DNA of 64,000 bases. It comes from Leminorella grimontii ATCC 33999 = DSM 5078 (GTDB taxonomy: Bacteria; Pseudomonadota; Gammaproteobacteria; Enterobacterales; Enterobacteriaceae). Shown one piece after another: positions 9,096-18,709 of the stretch (within the stretch, counting starts at the first letter, position 1; the number at the start of each line of letters is the position of its first letter). The stretch lies in the NCBI RefSeq assembly GCF_000439085.1, contig NZ_AUUA01000003.1, forward strand, positions 186,001 to 250,000. Reading direction: 5' to 3'. The position numbers were made by a program, and so were the translations under genes. The notes under the pieces are model-generated. The model searched no databases. It worked only from the letters and a program-made list of their open reading frames with translations, and had not been told where the DNA came from.

Positions 9096-10909
9096 ATGAC
9101 CCGATGCTGCTTTTAGTTATTATTCTGTTCGTTGCTGCAATTGCCGTTACGCTATCAAAGAAGGTTGGTCTTGGCGCTATCCTTGGCCTGCTGCTCACCG
9201 GGATCGTCATCGGTCCCCATACGCCGGGTCAGCTCATTCTTAAAGAGCACGTGGATAAGATCCTGCACGTTTCGGAATTCGGCATCGTGCTGCTGCTGTT
9301 TATCATCGGTCTGGAAATGCAGCCAAGGCGCCTGTGGTCAATGCGCCGCATGGTGTTTGGGCTGGGTACGCTGCAAATTCTTCTCAGCGGCGCGGCCATC
9401 GGCGGCTATTTCTATCTGTTCGGCTATGGCGTAAACGCCGCCGTGATTATCGGCCTGACGCTGGCGCTCTCTTCCACCGCCTTCGTTATTCAAATCTTGC
9501 AGGACCATAACGAGTTTTCCAGCGAGCACGGCCGCCTCGGCTTCGCCATCCTGCTGATGCAGGACTTAGCCATCGTACCGCTGCTGGCGCTGGTGCCACT
9601 ACTGTCGGACAAAATTGCCGTCCTGCCGGACGACTCGCCGATGTGGATGCAGACCCTGTCGGTTATCGGCGCGCTGCTGGTGGTTATCGCCTTTGGCCGC
9701 TACGGCGTGCCGTGGATCCTCAACCGCATGGCCAAGAAAGGCTATCGCGAAAGCTTTTCCCTGTTCGTCATGTTCGCCGTGGTTTTGGCAGCCTACATCA
9801 TGGACCACTTCGGCCTGTCGATGGCGCTCGGCGCGTTTATCATGGGAATGATGCTCTCAACGTCGAAGTACGGATTCCAAATTCACGCCAGCGTTGAATC
9901 GGCCAAAAGCCTGCTGATGAGCCTGTTCTTTATTTCGGTAGGGATGTCCATCGATTTTGCAACGCTGGCGCAGGCGCCGTTCTTCTTTATCAGCCACGTC
10001 GCGGTCATCCTGCTGCTGAAAATCATTTTGCTGTTCGTTTTGTCTTTGGCGTTCGGCACCTCGAAAGAGGCGGCTACCAAGGTTGCGTTCCTTCTGTGCC
10101 AGGGCGGTGAGTTCGGCTTCGTGCTGTTTGGCGTTGCCAAGGCGTTCGGCGTCATCGACGACTCCACCTTCATCATCGGCATCGGCGTTATCTCCGTCAG
10201 CATGGCCTTTACGCCCAGCCTGTACGCGCTCGGCTGCCGCCTGACTAAAAAGATGGTCATCGCGGACGTAGAAAACTCCGCCCTGAAGCCGGACGACGCG
10301 GCGCACAGCGCGAAGGTAGTCGTCGCCGGTTACGGCGACACCGGCTACGTTCTGGCGCAAATGCTGCAGGATTCCGCCATTCCGCACATTGTGATTGAAA
10401 AAAATCCGGAAATCGTTAGAAAAGCGCAAAAAGCGGGCATTCCCGCCTACTTTGGCGACATCACCGATCCCAAACTGCTTAACGTTATCGGTGTAGAACA
10501 GGCGCAGATGGTGATCGTCTCCATCGACCACAGCGCCAGCGCGCTGAAGGCCGTTTCGACCCTAAGATCGCTCTACCCGATGCTGAAAATCCTCGCACGG
10601 GTGCTCGACATGGACCTCAAAGATAAGCTGCTGGAAGCCGGCGCCAACTGGGTGGTTATCGAAACGCTGGAAAGCAGCCTGCACATCGGCGCCGAAGCCC
10701 TTAAGGTGCTGGGCGTTGCCGACGACGAAGTGTCCGAGCTGGTTGACTCTCTGCGTAAGGACGAAATGTTGGCGTCAGAAATCGTCCCAGAGGACGAGCC
10801 GGAAGACGCGCCGGCATCGCTCATCCAAACCGATACCGACTTTGAGCTGCCGCAGGACGACGGCGCCAATGCGCCAATAATGCCGGAGCAAAAGCCCGAA
10901 GCGAACTAA
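9092..10909 (+). CDS. CPA2-family monovalent cation/proton antiporter with RCK (TrkA-N) domain, KefB-like
   Basis: A 605-residue inner-membrane protein. The first 380 residues contain about 12 membrane segments of the Na+/H+ exchanger fold (GAILGLLLTGIVIGPHTPG, FIIGLEMQPRRLW, LSSTAFVIQIL, LGFAILLMQDLAIVP). A Rossmann RCK domain begins at about residue 405 with VVVAGYGDTGY. The tail after about residue 550 is acidic and Pro-rich. E. coli KefB and KefC are glutathione-gated K+ efflux systems of the same architecture; this protein resembles them but no KefG/KefF partner flanks it. K+ or Na+ efflux coupled to proton uptake is therefore a family-level inference. Preceded by aggaagg and an overlapping leader ORF; followed by a strong terminator. 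Confidence 0.9.
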   Translation: MNDPMLLLVIILFVAAIAVTLSKKVGLGAILGLLLTGIVIGPHTPGQLILKEHVDKILHVSEFGIVLLLFIIGLEMQPRRLWSMRRMVFGLGTLQILLSGAAIGGYFYLFGYGVNAAVIIGLTLALSSTAFVIQILQDHNEFSSEHGRLGFAILLMQDLAIVPLLALVPLLSDKIAVLPDDSPMWMQTLSVIGALLVVIAFGRYGVPWILNRMAKKGYRESFSLFVMFAVVLAAYIMDHFGLSMALGAFIMGMMLSTSKYGFQIHASVESAKSLLMSLFFISVGMSIDFATLAQAPFFFISHVAVILLLKIILLFVLSLAFGTSKEAATKVAFLLCQGGEFGFVLFGVAKAFGVIDDSTFIIGIGVISVSMAFTPSLYALGCRLTKKMVIADVENSALKPDDAAHSAKVVVAGYGDTGYVLAQMLQDSAIPHIVIEKNPEIVRKAQKAGIPAYFGDITDPKLLNVIGVEQAQMVIVSIDHSASALKAVSTLRSLYPMLKILARVLDMDLKDKLLEAGANWVVIETLESSLHIGAEALKVLGVADDEVSELVDSLRKDEMLASEIVPEDEPEDAPASLIQTDTDFELPQDDGANAPIMPEQKPEAN

Positions 10910-10926
10910 GCTTTGGTCCAATAAAC

Positions 10927-10961
10927 AGCAAGGGCGCCAAATTTGGCGCCCTTGCTTTTTT
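10927..10961 (+). terminator. Rho-independent terminator after the antiporter
   Basis: A perfect 15-bp inverted repeat, agcaagggcgccaaa and its complement (10927-10956), ending in six T residues. Convergent der ends 30 bases further on; the other strand lacks a good U-run. Confidence 0.9.
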
Positions 10962-10986
10962 AGCCCTTCAATCAGAACCGTGCCCG

Positions 10987-12465
10987 CTACTTACTCCGGC
11001 TCTTAATATGCTGGATTAGACGACGGCGCTTGCGCTGCTGGGTCGGCGTCAGCTTGTTGCGGCGGCCGGCAAACGGGTTATCCCCCTCTTTGAACTGAAT
11101 GCGAATAGGCGTACCCATCACCTCCAGCGAGCGGCGGAAATAGTTCATCAGATAGCGCTTGTACGAATCCGGCAGGTCTTTCACCTGATTACCGTGGATC
11201 ACTACGATAGGCGGGTTGTAGCCACCGGCGTGGGCATATTTCAGCTTTACTCTGCGGCCGCCGACCAAAGGCGGCTGGTGATCGTCCTGCGCCATCTGCA
11301 TGATGCGGGTCAGCAGCGACGTACTCACCCGACGGGTTGCGCAGCGATAGGCTTCCTGTACGGATTCGAACAGGTTTCCTACGCCGCTGCCGTGTAGCGC
11401 GGAGATAAAGTGCACGCGGGCAAAGTCGACAAAGCCCAGGCGCTCGTCCAGCGTTTCCTTCACCTTCTCGCGGACTTCCTGAGACAGTCCGTCCCACTTA
11501 TTGACCGCAATGACCAGCGAACGCCCGCTGTTGATAATAAAGCCCAGCAGAGACAGATCCTGATCGGAGATACCCTCGCGGGCGTCAATCACCAGCAGCA
11601 CGACGTTGGCGTCCTCAATGGCCTGCAGGGTTTTAATGACCGAGAATTTCTCAACGGTTTCTGTCACTCTGGCGCGCTTACGCACGCCCGCGGTGTCAAT
11701 CAGCACGTACTCGCGCTCGTCGCGCGTCATGGGAATATAGATGCTGTCGCGCGTGGTGCCCGGCATGTCGTACACCACGACCCGATCCTCGCCCAGAATG
11801 CGATTGGTTAGCGTGGACTTACCGACGTTGGGGCGACCGACAATGGCAAGCTTGATAGGAAGATTTTCCAGATAGGCGCTGTCGAACTCTTCCTCTTCAT
11901 CCTCGCCTGATTCCTCTGAATCTTCGGTATCGAAGTCTTCCCAGTCGTCTTCATCGGCGGCGGGTTCCTCTTCTTCATCCACCGGCCCCAGCACGGTCTC
12001 AATCAGCGACGTCACGCCCCGACCGTGGGAAGCCGCGATCGGATACACGTCGCCCAACCCCAGCGCGTAGAAATCGCCAATAACGCTGTCAGCGTCCAGA
12101 CCGTCGGTTTTGTTGGCGACCAAAAACGTCGCCTTTTCCCGAGCGCGCAGGTGCTGAGCGATAGCCGAATCCGCAGGCATCAGCCCGGCGCGGGCGTCGA
12201 CCATAAACAGAACGATATCCGCCTCTTCGATGGCAAGAAGAGACTGATCGGCCATATGGGTTTCCACGCCGTGCTCTGCGCCGTCGATGCCGCCGGTATC
12301 GATAACGATAAATTCGCGCCCGTTGATTTCCGCCTTACCGTATTTACGGTCGCGGGTCAGACCGGGGAAATCAGCCACCAGGGCATCACGAGTACGCGTT
12401 AAACGGTTAAATAACGTGGACTTGCCCACGTTGGGACGCCCGACCAGCGCGATAACTGGAACCAT
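10987..12465 (-). CDS. der: Ribosome assembly GTPase Der (EngA)
   Basis: Essential double-GTPase needed for 50S subunit maturation. Two G domains are present, each with the P-loop GRPNVGKST (about residues 8 and 210), G3 DTGGID and DTAGVR, and G4 NKTD and NKWD. An acidic linker rich in Glu and Asp (about 165-200) joins them, and a KH-like domain ends in a basic tail. Length 492 aa compares with 490 in E. coli. It ends the minus-strand run from rlmN and is 107 bases after bamB, with two hairpins in the gap. Convergent with the antiporter. Confidence 0.97.
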   Translation of the reverse strand: MVPVIALVGRPNVGKSTLFNRLTRTRDALVADFPGLTRDRKYGKAEINGREFIVIDTGGIDGAEHGVETHMADQSLLAIEEADIVLFMVDARAGLMPADSAIAQHLRAREKATFLVANKTDGLDADSVIGDFYALGLGDVYPIAASHGRGVTSLIETVLGPVDEEEEPAADEDDWEDFDTEDSEESGEDEEEEFDSAYLENLPIKLAIVGRPNVGKSTLTNRILGEDRVVVYDMPGTTRDSIYIPMTRDEREYVLIDTAGVRKRARVTETVEKFSVIKTLQAIEDANVVLLVIDAREGISDQDLSLLGFIINSGRSLVIAVNKWDGLSQEVREKVKETLDERLGFVDFARVHFISALHGSGVGNLFESVQEAYRCATRRVSTSLLTRIMQMAQDDHQPPLVGGRRVKLKYAHAGGYNPPIVVIHGNQVKDLPDSYKRYLMNYFRRSLEVMGTPIRIQFKEGDNPFAGRRNKLTPTQQRKRRRLIQHIKSRSK

Positions 12466-12490
12466 GATAAAAGCCTCTTTCTATAGCATT

Positions 12491-12517
12491 AAGCGGGCGC
12501 GCAGCGCGTCCGCTTTT
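12491..12517 (+). terminator. Hairpin between bamB and der (10-bp stem, short T run)
   Basis: aagcgggcgc pairs with gcgtccgctt around a 5-base loop, followed by tttt on the plus strand. No plus-strand gene precedes it. For the minus-strand operon it is an intercistronic structure shortly before the der ribosome site, which could affect mRNA stability. Whether it terminates anything is doubtful. Confidence 0.35.
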
Positions 12518-12525
12518 ACAAGACG

Positions 12526-12553
12526 AAACGGCCCCTGATGTCAGGAGCCGTTT
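12526..12553 (-). terminator. Intercistronic hairpin after bamB
   Basis: A 13-bp stem with one G-T wobble (aaacggc..cctga, loop tg, tcagg..gccgttt) just 3' of the bamB stop. It lacks a continuous U-run (CGTCTTGT follows on the minus strand), so it looks like a partial terminator or 3'-end stabiliser that would reduce der readthrough. Confidence 0.45.
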
Positions 12554-12572
12554 ACATAATCACTACTGCCGA

Positions 12573-13754
12573 TTAGCGCGTGAACGAATAAACGTCGCCG
12601 CCGCGCGCCTGGATAACCAGTCGGTCTCCTGCAACGATCGGTGAAGACAGGAAGCCGTCGCCATCGACCTTATTCTGAGCCACGAACTGGCCGGACGCGC
12701 TGTCCATCCAGTGCATATAACCCTCTGCGTCGGCTACGACTACATAGCCGTTAAAGACGACCGGCGCGGTCAGGCCGCGGTGCAGCAGGTCGTTCTGCGT
12801 CCACAAGATGGTGCCGCCGTTCAAGGAAAGCGCCATCACGCGGTCGCTTTGGTCGACCAGATAAACCTTATCGCCTTCGATAAAGAAGTCATTAACCGAA
12901 CCGACGTCGCGCTTCCAGATAATCTGACCGGAGCGCAGATCCAGCGCGACAAAGCTGCCGTTATAGCTCTGGGCGAATATGACGTTGCCCATAATTACCG
13001 GCGTACTGTCGACGTCGATCAGCCTGTCGATTTCGGTAGAACCGCTCGGCTGTGCGATAGGCTGTTGCCAAATCAGCATGCCGCTGTTCATCATCACCGC
13101 GCTCACGCGGCCGTTATCGCCGCCGACGATCGCCGCGCCGTGAGCCGTAGCGGGAGAAGATTCCCCACGCAGAGAGAGCAGCGGCATCCCGAGGTTAGCG
13201 GTCCACTTGATGGACCCGTCGGTCGTGCTAAGCCCTTGCAACATGCCGTTAGTGGTGTGAATAAGCACCAGGCCATCGCTGACGACCGGACGAGAAATCG
13301 CCTCGCCGGCAACGGTCGTTTTCCACGCAAGCGTACCGTCTTCAGCGTTCAGCGCATACACCATTGCCTTCTCGCTGCCGACAAAGACCTTGCCTTCAGC
13401 CGCAGCTACGCCGCCGGACAGCATCGGAGAGGTCGATGAAGAGAAGAACCCGTTTTTCTCCGTGACGTCGGTTTTCCACACCTGGCTGCCGCTATCGGCG
13501 TCCACGGCCTTAACGATGCCGTTGCGCGCCGCAGCGTAGATACGGCCGTCTTTCCAGACCGGACGCAGATGTGAGTAGTATTCACCAACGCCGTCACCTA
13601 CCGACGTGCTCCACATTTTCTTGGGAGAAAACTGGTTGTCTACTTTAGGCAGCGGTGACACCTTTACCGCATCGTCATCACCGCCAAACAGCGAACAGCC
13701 GCTCAGCATGGTGGCAGAAAGTAATCCTACGCAAAAAAGTTTACGTAACTTCAT
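12573..13754 (-). CDS. bamB: Outer membrane assembly lipoprotein BamB
   Basis: Component of the BAM complex that inserts beta-barrel proteins into the outer membrane. The N-terminus is a lipoprotein signal with lipobox MLSGC (Cys20). The mature part is an eight-bladed PQQ-like propeller, seen as repeated blades such as GSQVWKTDV, GTLAWKTTV, GSIKWTANL, GQIIWKRDV and GTILWTQND. Length 393 aa is typical (392 in E. coli). It follows yfgM by 11 bases, so the two are probably co-translated. It has an obvious functional link to the autotransporter at 4760, whose barrel would be a BAM client. Confidence 0.97.
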   Translation of the reverse strand: MKLRKLFCVGLLSATMLSGCSLFGGDDDAVKVSPLPKVDNQFSPKKMWSTSVGDGVGEYYSHLRPVWKDGRIYAAARNGIVKAVDADSGSQVWKTDVTEKNGFFSSSTSPMLSGGVAAAEGKVFVGSEKAMVYALNAEDGTLAWKTTVAGEAISRPVVSDGLVLIHTTNGMLQGLSTTDGSIKWTANLGMPLLSLRGESSPATAHGAAIVGGDNGRVSAVMMNSGMLIWQQPIAQPSGSTEIDRLIDVDSTPVIMGNVIFAQSYNGSFVALDLRSGQIIWKRDVGSVNDFFIEGDKVYLVDQSDRVMALSLNGGTILWTQNDLLHRGLTAPVVFNGYVVVADAEGYMHWMDSASGQFVAQNKVDGDGFLSSPIVAGDRLVIQARGGDVYSFTR

Positions 13755-13765
13755 TCACATCCCCT

Positions 13766-14371
13766 TTAGGCGGCCAGATTGTTAAGCTTAATGTTCAGCA
13801 TTTCTTTCAGCATCGGCGAAGGATTGGCCTCTATCGCCTGACTGTAAGCTTCGCGCGCGCCCTTAACGTCGCCTTTATTGACCAAAACGTCACCGCGAAT
13901 TGCCTGAGCCTGAGCAAACCAGCTGCCCTTTTGTACTGAATCCAGCGTTTTTAACGCATCGTCAAACTGCTTTTCCTGAACCTGAACGCGCGCCAGGCGT
14001 AACGCTATCGCGGGCAGCAGGTTATCGTCCTTGGTATGGCTCTGCGCCCACAAAAGCTGTTCTTTAGCCTTGGCGAAATCCCCTTTATCCACCCACTGCT
14101 GGGCCTGGGACAACGCGGCGAAAACGCCATAGCTGTTGTCATTAGCCTGAATAAAGGCGCTTGCATTCGCGGCGTTGTCTGCATGGGCCACAACCTGATC
14201 GAAAGACATTGACGCCGTCGTGTTGGTTTCGTGCTGATGCGATTGCCAATAGCGCCAGCCGAACAGGCCGCCTACGCCCAGTATGACGCCAACCGCGATA
14301 GCTTTACCGTTCTCGCGGAAAAAGCCTTTCACCGCTTCAACTTGTTCTTCTTCGCTATTGTAGACTTGCAC
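13766..14371 (-). CDS. yfgM: YfgM (AncM), SecYEG-associated periplasmic TPR membrane protein
   Basis: A single-pass inner-membrane protein: cytoplasmic N-terminus (QVYNSEEEQVEAVKGFF), one transmembrane segment at about residues 25-43, and a periplasmic TPR-like domain. In E. coli it joins PpiD at the SecYEG translocon and has been linked to stress signalling. Length 201 aa against 206. The start is GTG at 14371, preceded by GAGGGAC. Lies between hisS (15 bases) and bamB (11 bases) in the conserved order. Confidence 0.93.
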   Translation of the reverse strand: MQVYNSEEEQVEAVKGFFRENGKAIAVGVILGVGGLFGWRYWQSHQHETNTTASMSFDQVVAHADNAANASAFIQANDNSYGVFAALSQAQQWVDKGDFAKAKEQLLWAQSHTKDDNLLPAIALRLARVQVQEKQFDDALKTLDSVQKGSWFAQAQAIRGDVLVNKGDVKGAREAYSQAIEANPSPMLKEMLNIKLNNLAA

Positions 14372-14386
14372 GGTGTCCCTCTTGAA

Positions 14387-15661
14387 TTAACCGATCAATT
14401 TAGCCAAATGCGCCGCAGCGTTCGCCTGCGCCAGCGTTTGCTGTTCGCCGCTGCGTAGGTCTTTAACCACGACCTCGCCCGCAGCGATTTCATTTTCGCC
14501 CAGAACCAGCGCAACTTGCGCGCCCCACTTATCGGCACGGGCAAACTGCTTCTTAAAGTTTCCGCCGCCGTGATTCACCATAACGCGAAGTTCAGGCTGC
14601 TCGTCGCGAAGGCGTTCGGCCAGCATCATCGCCGCAGCCTGCGCCCCCTCGCCGGAGGAAATCACATAAACGTCTACGCCGCGATCGGCAGCGAAGTCAG
14701 GATTAACGGCCTGAACCAGCAGCACCAGCCGTTCCATGCCCATGGCAAAGCCAACGCCGGGAGCCGCATGCCCACCCAGTTGCTCCACCAGACCGTCGTA
14801 GCGACCGCCGCCGCATACCGTCCCCTGAGAACCCAGGCTGGTCGTTACCCACTCGAACACCGTCCGATTGTAGTAGTCCAAGCCGCGCACCAGACGAGGG
14901 TTAATGCGATAGCTGATGCCCGCGTTGTCCAACAAGGCGCACAGGCCGGTAAAGTGCTCCTTCGATTCTTCGTCCAGATAGTCGATAAGCTCGGGCGCAT
15001 CGTTCAACAGCGCCTGGACGTCAGGATTCTTACTGTCGAGCACGCGCATGGGGTTAGTGTACATGCGGCGCTGGCAGTCTTCATCCAGCCTTTCTTTAAA
15101 CTGTTCCAAATAGGCGGTCAGCGCCTCTTTATAGCGGGCGCGCGCCTCTAAGGAGCCAATAGAGTTCAGCTCCAGCGTGACGTGTTCGGAAATCCCCAGC
15201 TCGCGCCACCAGCGGGCGTTAAGCATGATGAGCTCAGCGTCGACGTCCGGCCCCTGCAGGCCGAAAACTTCCGCGCCAAGCTGATGAAACTGACGATAGC
15301 GGCCCTTTTGCGGGCGCTCGTGGCGAAACATCGGCCCCATATACCACAGGCGCTGCTCCTGATTGTAAACCAGGCCGTGTTCGATACCGGCGCGCACGCA
15401 GCCCGCAGTACCTTCGGGGCGCAGCGTTAAGGAGTCGCCGTTGCGGTCGTCAAAGGTATACATCTCTTTTTCAACCACGTCGGTCACTTCGCCGATGGCG
15501 CGCTTAAACAGCGGCGTTTGCTCAACGATAGGCAGGCGGATCTCTCCGTAGCCGTAGCTTGCCAACACCCGCTTCAATACGCGCTCAATCGGCTGCCACA
15601 GCGCCGTTTCCTGCGGTAGGTAATCGTTCATCCCGCGGATGGCTTGAATATTCTTTGCCAC
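14387..15661 (-). CDS. hisS: Histidyl-tRNA synthetase
   Basis: Class II aminoacyl-tRNA synthetase charging tRNA-His. Visible are motif 2 ([14 protein letters not shown], after [10 protein letters not shown]), the histidine-specific loop [13 protein letters not shown] and motif 3 ([11 protein letters not shown]), plus a C-terminal anticodon-binding domain. 424 aa as in E. coli. The start is GTG at 15661, matching the non-ATG start used in E. coli, with AGAGAA upstream. A 7+4 bp hairpin lies in the 117-base gap after ispG. Confidence 0.97.
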   Translation of the reverse strand: MAKNIQAIRGMNDYLPQETALWQPIERVLKRVLASYGYGEIRLPIVEQTPLFKRAIGEVTDVVEKEMYTFDDRNGDSLTLRPEGTAGCVRAGIEHGLVYNQEQRLWYMGPMFRHERPQKGRYRQFHQLGAEVFGLQGPDVDAELIMLNARWWRELGISEHVTLELNSIGSLEARARYKEALTAYLEQFKERLDEDCQRRMYTNPMRVLDSKNPDVQALLNDAPELIDYLDEESKEHFTGLCALLDNAGISYRINPRLVRGLDYYNRTVFEWVTTSLGSQGTVCGGGRYDGLVEQLGGHAAPGVGFAMGMERLVLLVQAVNPDFAADRGVDVYVISSGEGAQAAAMMLAERLRDEQPELRVMVNHGGGNFKKQFARADKWGAQVALVLGENEIAAGEVVVKDLRSGEQQTLAQANAAAHLAKLIG

Positions 15662-15734
15662 GTCAATTCTCTGTCTGTTTTCATCAAATGGGGTTGATTA
15701 TAGGGGCTTTCGGCCTTTGACATCAATGCAAACA

Positions 15735-15761
15735 GGCGGTAATGATGAAATCAGTACCGCC
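15735..15761 (-). terminator. Hairpin between ispG and hisS
   Basis: GGCGGTA pairs with TACCGCC around an inner TGAT/ATCA stem with single-base mismatches between. It lies 18 bases after the ispG stop. TGTTTGC follows rather than a U-run, so partial termination or mRNA 3'-end protection is more likely than full termination. Confidence 0.4.
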
Positions 15762-15778
15762 CTTTCAACTCGCCCAGA

Positions 15779-16894
15779 CTACTTCTCGCTAACGTCAATG
15801 CGCTTTGACAGATCCAGCATCGCCGCCTTGGCGCGAATTTTGGCCTCTAGCTGGTCGATCATATCGTTGTTGTCGAGGCGCTCTTTCTGACGTTCGCCGT
15901 TTTCGTAGTAGCCGCTTTTGCCGTGGCCGCCGGTCACGCCGAGGTCCGACACCAGCGCTTCGCCCGGGCCGTTGACCACGCAGCCGATAATCGAGACGTC
16001 CATCGGCGTCAGGATATCTTCCAGACGCTGTTCCAGCGCGTTAACCGTGCTGATAACGTCAAACTCCTGACGAGAGCAGGTCGGGCAGGCGATAAAGTTA
16101 ATGCCGCGAGAGCGAATGCGAAGCGCTTTCAGGATGTCAAAGCCAACCTTCACTTCTTCCACCGGATCCGCCGCCAGCGAAACGCGCAGCGTATCGCCGA
16201 TGCCTTCGGCCAGCAGCATGCCAAGCCCGATAGCGGACTTCACCGAACCGCTTCGCGCACCGCCGGCTTCGGTAATGCCTAAATGCAGCGGCTGTTCAAT
16301 TTGCCCAGCCAGCAGGCGATAGGACTGCACGGCCAGAAACACGTCCGACGCCTTAACGCTGACTTTGAACGCGTCAAAGTTAAGCCTGTCTAGAATCTCC
16401 ACGTGGCGCATCGCCGATTCAACCAGCGCCTGCGGCGTTGGCTCGCCGTACTTTTCCTGAATATCTTTTTCCAACGAACCGGCGTTAATGCCGATGCGAA
16501 TAGGAATATTCTTGTCGCGGGCGCAGTCCACTACCGCTCGGATGCGATCTTCGCGGCCAATGTTGCCCGGATTGATGCGCAGGCAGTCAACGCCGTATTC
16601 GGCGACCTGAAGCGCAATACGGTAGTCAAAGTGGATGTCGGCCACCAGCGGCACCGACACGCGCTGCTTGATGAACTTGAAGGCTTCCGCCGCGTCCATC
16701 GTCGGTACGGAAACGCGGACGATATCAACGCCAACGCGCTGCAGCGCTTCGATTTGCTTCACCGTCGCCTCGACGTCGGTAGTGCGGGTGTTGGTCATGG
16801 ACTGAACGGCAATCGGCGCGCCGTCGCCGATGGGGACATTTCCGACATAAATACGTTTGGACTTGCGACGAACTATCGGCGTTTCACTGTGCAT
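15779..16894 (-). CDS. ispG: 4-hydroxy-3-methylbut-2-enyl diphosphate synthase (IspG/GcpE)
   Basis: Penultimate step of the MEP isoprenoid pathway: reductive ring opening of MEcPP to HMBPP using a [4Fe-4S] cluster. The cluster ligands are the two cysteines in [11 protein letters not shown] and the one in [12 protein letters not shown], with the glutamate of NGPGEA as fourth ligand. The N-terminal TIM barrel is intact. 371 aa, typical. It depends on the Fe-S machinery encoded 20 kb away at 35-40 kb. 38 bases after rodZ on the minus strand. Confidence 0.97.
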   Translation of the reverse strand: MHSETPIVRRKSKRIYVGNVPIGDGAPIAVQSMTNTRTTDVEATVKQIEALQRVGVDIVRVSVPTMDAAEAFKFIKQRVSVPLVADIHFDYRIALQVAEYGVDCLRINPGNIGREDRIRAVVDCARDKNIPIRIGINAGSLEKDIQEKYGEPTPQALVESAMRHVEILDRLNFDAFKVSVKASDVFLAVQSYRLLAGQIEQPLHLGITEAGGARSGSVKSAIGLGMLLAEGIGDTLRVSLAADPVEEVKVGFDILKALRIRSRGINFIACPTCSRQEFDVISTVNALEQRLEDILTPMDVSIIGCVVNGPGEALVSDLGVTGGHGKSGYYENGERQKERLDNNDMIDQLEAKIRAKAAMLDLSKRIDVSEK

Positions 16895-16932
16895 CTTACT
16901 CTACTCTCCCAAAAACCTTGCCCGACGCAGCC

Positions 16933-17892
16933 TTAGTTGGCCGGTAGCGTCATGCGCGTCGTGCGATTCGCGTTCTTGTACTGACTCATATCAACCGGTT
17001 TGCCTTTGTAGGTTATCGACACGCCGGCCGGTGCGCCAAGCTTCAGTTGATAGGGCGGTTGGCCGGTCAAAGACAGCTTGCCGTCTTTACGCTGTAGGCC
17101 GCTGTAGAGATTCTTGCCGCGATCGTCAATCACCTCAAGCCAGCAGTCGGCGCTGAAGGTCAGATAAATATCGTTACCGTCCTGCGGCGTTTGGGGAGCC
17201 AGCTGTCCCTGAGTCTGATTCTTAGCCGCTTCAGCTTCCGCAACCTGAGCGGCAACGGCCTGTTCGAGCGTCGGAGCCGCAGGCGTAGGCGTAGATGCAG
17301 GAGTAGACTGAACGGGCGCCTGCTGAGCCGCCGCCGGCGCGTTGGCGGCATTGCCAGAAGGAGAAAGAGAGATCGAAGCGCCTTCTGAAGGTACTGAAGG
17401 CGATGAAGAACCGCTGCCCGGCAGGGCAATCTGATTCTGTCCGCTGACCTCTATGGCGTCGTCCTGCTGCTGCGCCTTGTGGTTCTCCCACCACCATGCG
17501 CCCGTCAGGCCGAGTACGACAAAAATAATAAGCCAGGTAAAGAGGGTCAACCAGCGGTCGAGCTTCTTGCGCGGCTTGCTGAGCGAAAAGCCTTTTACGC
17601 GGTTCGATGCGAGGCTGTCGCTCTTACCCTGAACGCCTTTAGGCAACAGAGCAAGGATTTCCTCTTCCGGCAGTTGAAGCAGCTTCGCATAGGAACGGAC
17701 GTATCCGCGAATAAAGGTCGGAGCCAAGCCAAGCGGATTGAGCCCCTCCTCAAGTTCGCGGACGGTAGTCACTTTCAAACGCAGCTCGTCGGCAACCACC
17801 TGTTGGCTGAGGTTCAACGCTTCCCTGGCTTCGCGGAGTCGGCGACCGACTTCGGCGAGCGGTGTAACTTCTTGTGATACATCAGTATTCAT
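16933..17892 (-). CDS. rodZ: Cytoskeletal protein RodZ
   Basis: Rod-shape factor linking MreB to the elongasome. The N-terminal helix-turn-helix domain (about 10-75) that binds MreB is followed by a basic stretch, one membrane segment at about 114-135 (TLFTWLIIFVVLGL), a periplasmic Ala/Pro/Ser/Gln-rich linker (about 150-230) and the C-terminal DUF4115 beta domain (CWLEVIDDRGKNLYSG). 319 aa, slightly shorter than E. coli (337) because of the linker. Its start overlaps the end of pilW by 11 bases, so the two are translationally linked. Confidence 0.95.
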   Translation of the reverse strand: MNTDVSQEVTPLAEVGRRLREAREALNLSQQVVADELRLKVTTVRELEEGLNPLGLAPTFIRGYVRSYAKLLQLPEEEILALLPKGVQGKSDSLASNRVKGFSLSKPRKKLDRWLTLFTWLIIFVVLGLTGAWWWENHKAQQQDDAIEVSGQNQIALPGSGSSSPSVPSEGASISLSPSGNAANAPAAAQQAPVQSTPASTPTPAAPTLEQAVAAQVAEAEAAKNQTQGQLAPQTPQDGNDIYLTFSADCWLEVIDDRGKNLYSGLQRKDGKLSLTGQPPYQLKLGAPAGVSITYKGKPVDMSQYKNANRTTRMTLPAN

Positions 17893-18634
17893 GGGCTAAG
17901 AATAATTGGTATTGTCGTGACTGTGGAAACTCTCGCGCCAAAGTTTTCCCGTAACGCTGAACGTCGGCCATACGGTTTTCTGACGCGGCAAATTGTATTT
18001 GCATCCATAAACTTTCAGCGGTAGCGGGCAACGCCTGGTGGTAAAAACCCAGTAACGCAACGGCCTCTTTATGCTTCCCCTGCTGAAAGTCGCGGGCGGA
18101 TTCGGTCAATACGCGCTCGCCCTTGCTCGGATCCTGCTTTAACGCCCGTCCCAGATGTTCAAACGCTTCATCGGTTCTTCCGGCATCAAGCAGGCAATAG
18201 CCTGAACCTTCAAGGCTATTGGCAATTTCTCCTAAATTTTGTGTCTGCAAAGCCTTATCAAAATAACCCAGCGCTGAATCATACTGCCCTATGCGGCAAA
18301 GAAACGCACCGTAATTATTTAAAACCTCATTGCTCTGCGGCGCTAGCCGTAAAGCCTGCTGGTAACGCGCCTGCGCCAACGTATTTTCACCCGTTTCCTG
18401 CAGATACTGCGCCATTCCCAGCTGGATGCGATAGTCCTCTGGCGCATACTCCAGCGCTCGCTCCAGATTAAAACGCGCCTTCTGAACGTTTCCCAACGTC
18501 AGATAGGTTAAGCCTAAATTTAAACGAATCTGCGCGGCCTGCTTAACGTCAAAGCCCGCATCATCGTTACTGCCTGCTGCGCATCCGGTTAACAGCCCGG
18601 CGGCAAGTAGTAAAGGTAACAGCCTGTTTCGCAT
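17882..18634 (-). CDS. pilW: Type IV pilus biogenesis/stability lipoprotein PilW (PilF family), TPR protein
   Basis: A 250-residue outer-membrane TPR lipoprotein. Signal LLPLLLAAGLLTGC places the lipidated cysteine at residue 18. At least five TPR-like helix pairs follow (AAQIRLNLGLTYLTLGN, PEDYRIQLGMAQYLQETG, SNEVLNNYGAFLCRIG). In Pseudomonas and Neisseria the homologue is the pilotin for secretin PilQ. In Enterobacterales it often persists between rlmN and rodZ without a visible pilus operon, as here, so its actual role is uncertain. E. coli K-12 lacks it at this site. Overlaps rodZ by 11 bases. Confidence 0.88.
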   Translation of the reverse strand: MRNRLLPLLLAAGLLTGCAAGSNDDAGFDVKQAAQIRLNLGLTYLTLGNVQKARFNLERALEYAPEDYRIQLGMAQYLQETGENTLAQARYQQALRLAPQSNEVLNNYGAFLCRIGQYDSALGYFDKALQTQNLGEIANSLEGSGYCLLDAGRTDEAFEHLGRALKQDPSKGERVLTESARDFQQGKHKEAVALLGFYHQALPATAESLWMQIQFAASENRMADVQRYGKTLAREFPQSRQYQLFLAHEY

Positions 18635-18709
18635 CGAATTGGTTTCCTATTCTGACGCTCGCCGTCTCCCCCAGACAGTAGTGCGTATCTCTTTGTAGCA
18701 AATTAATTT

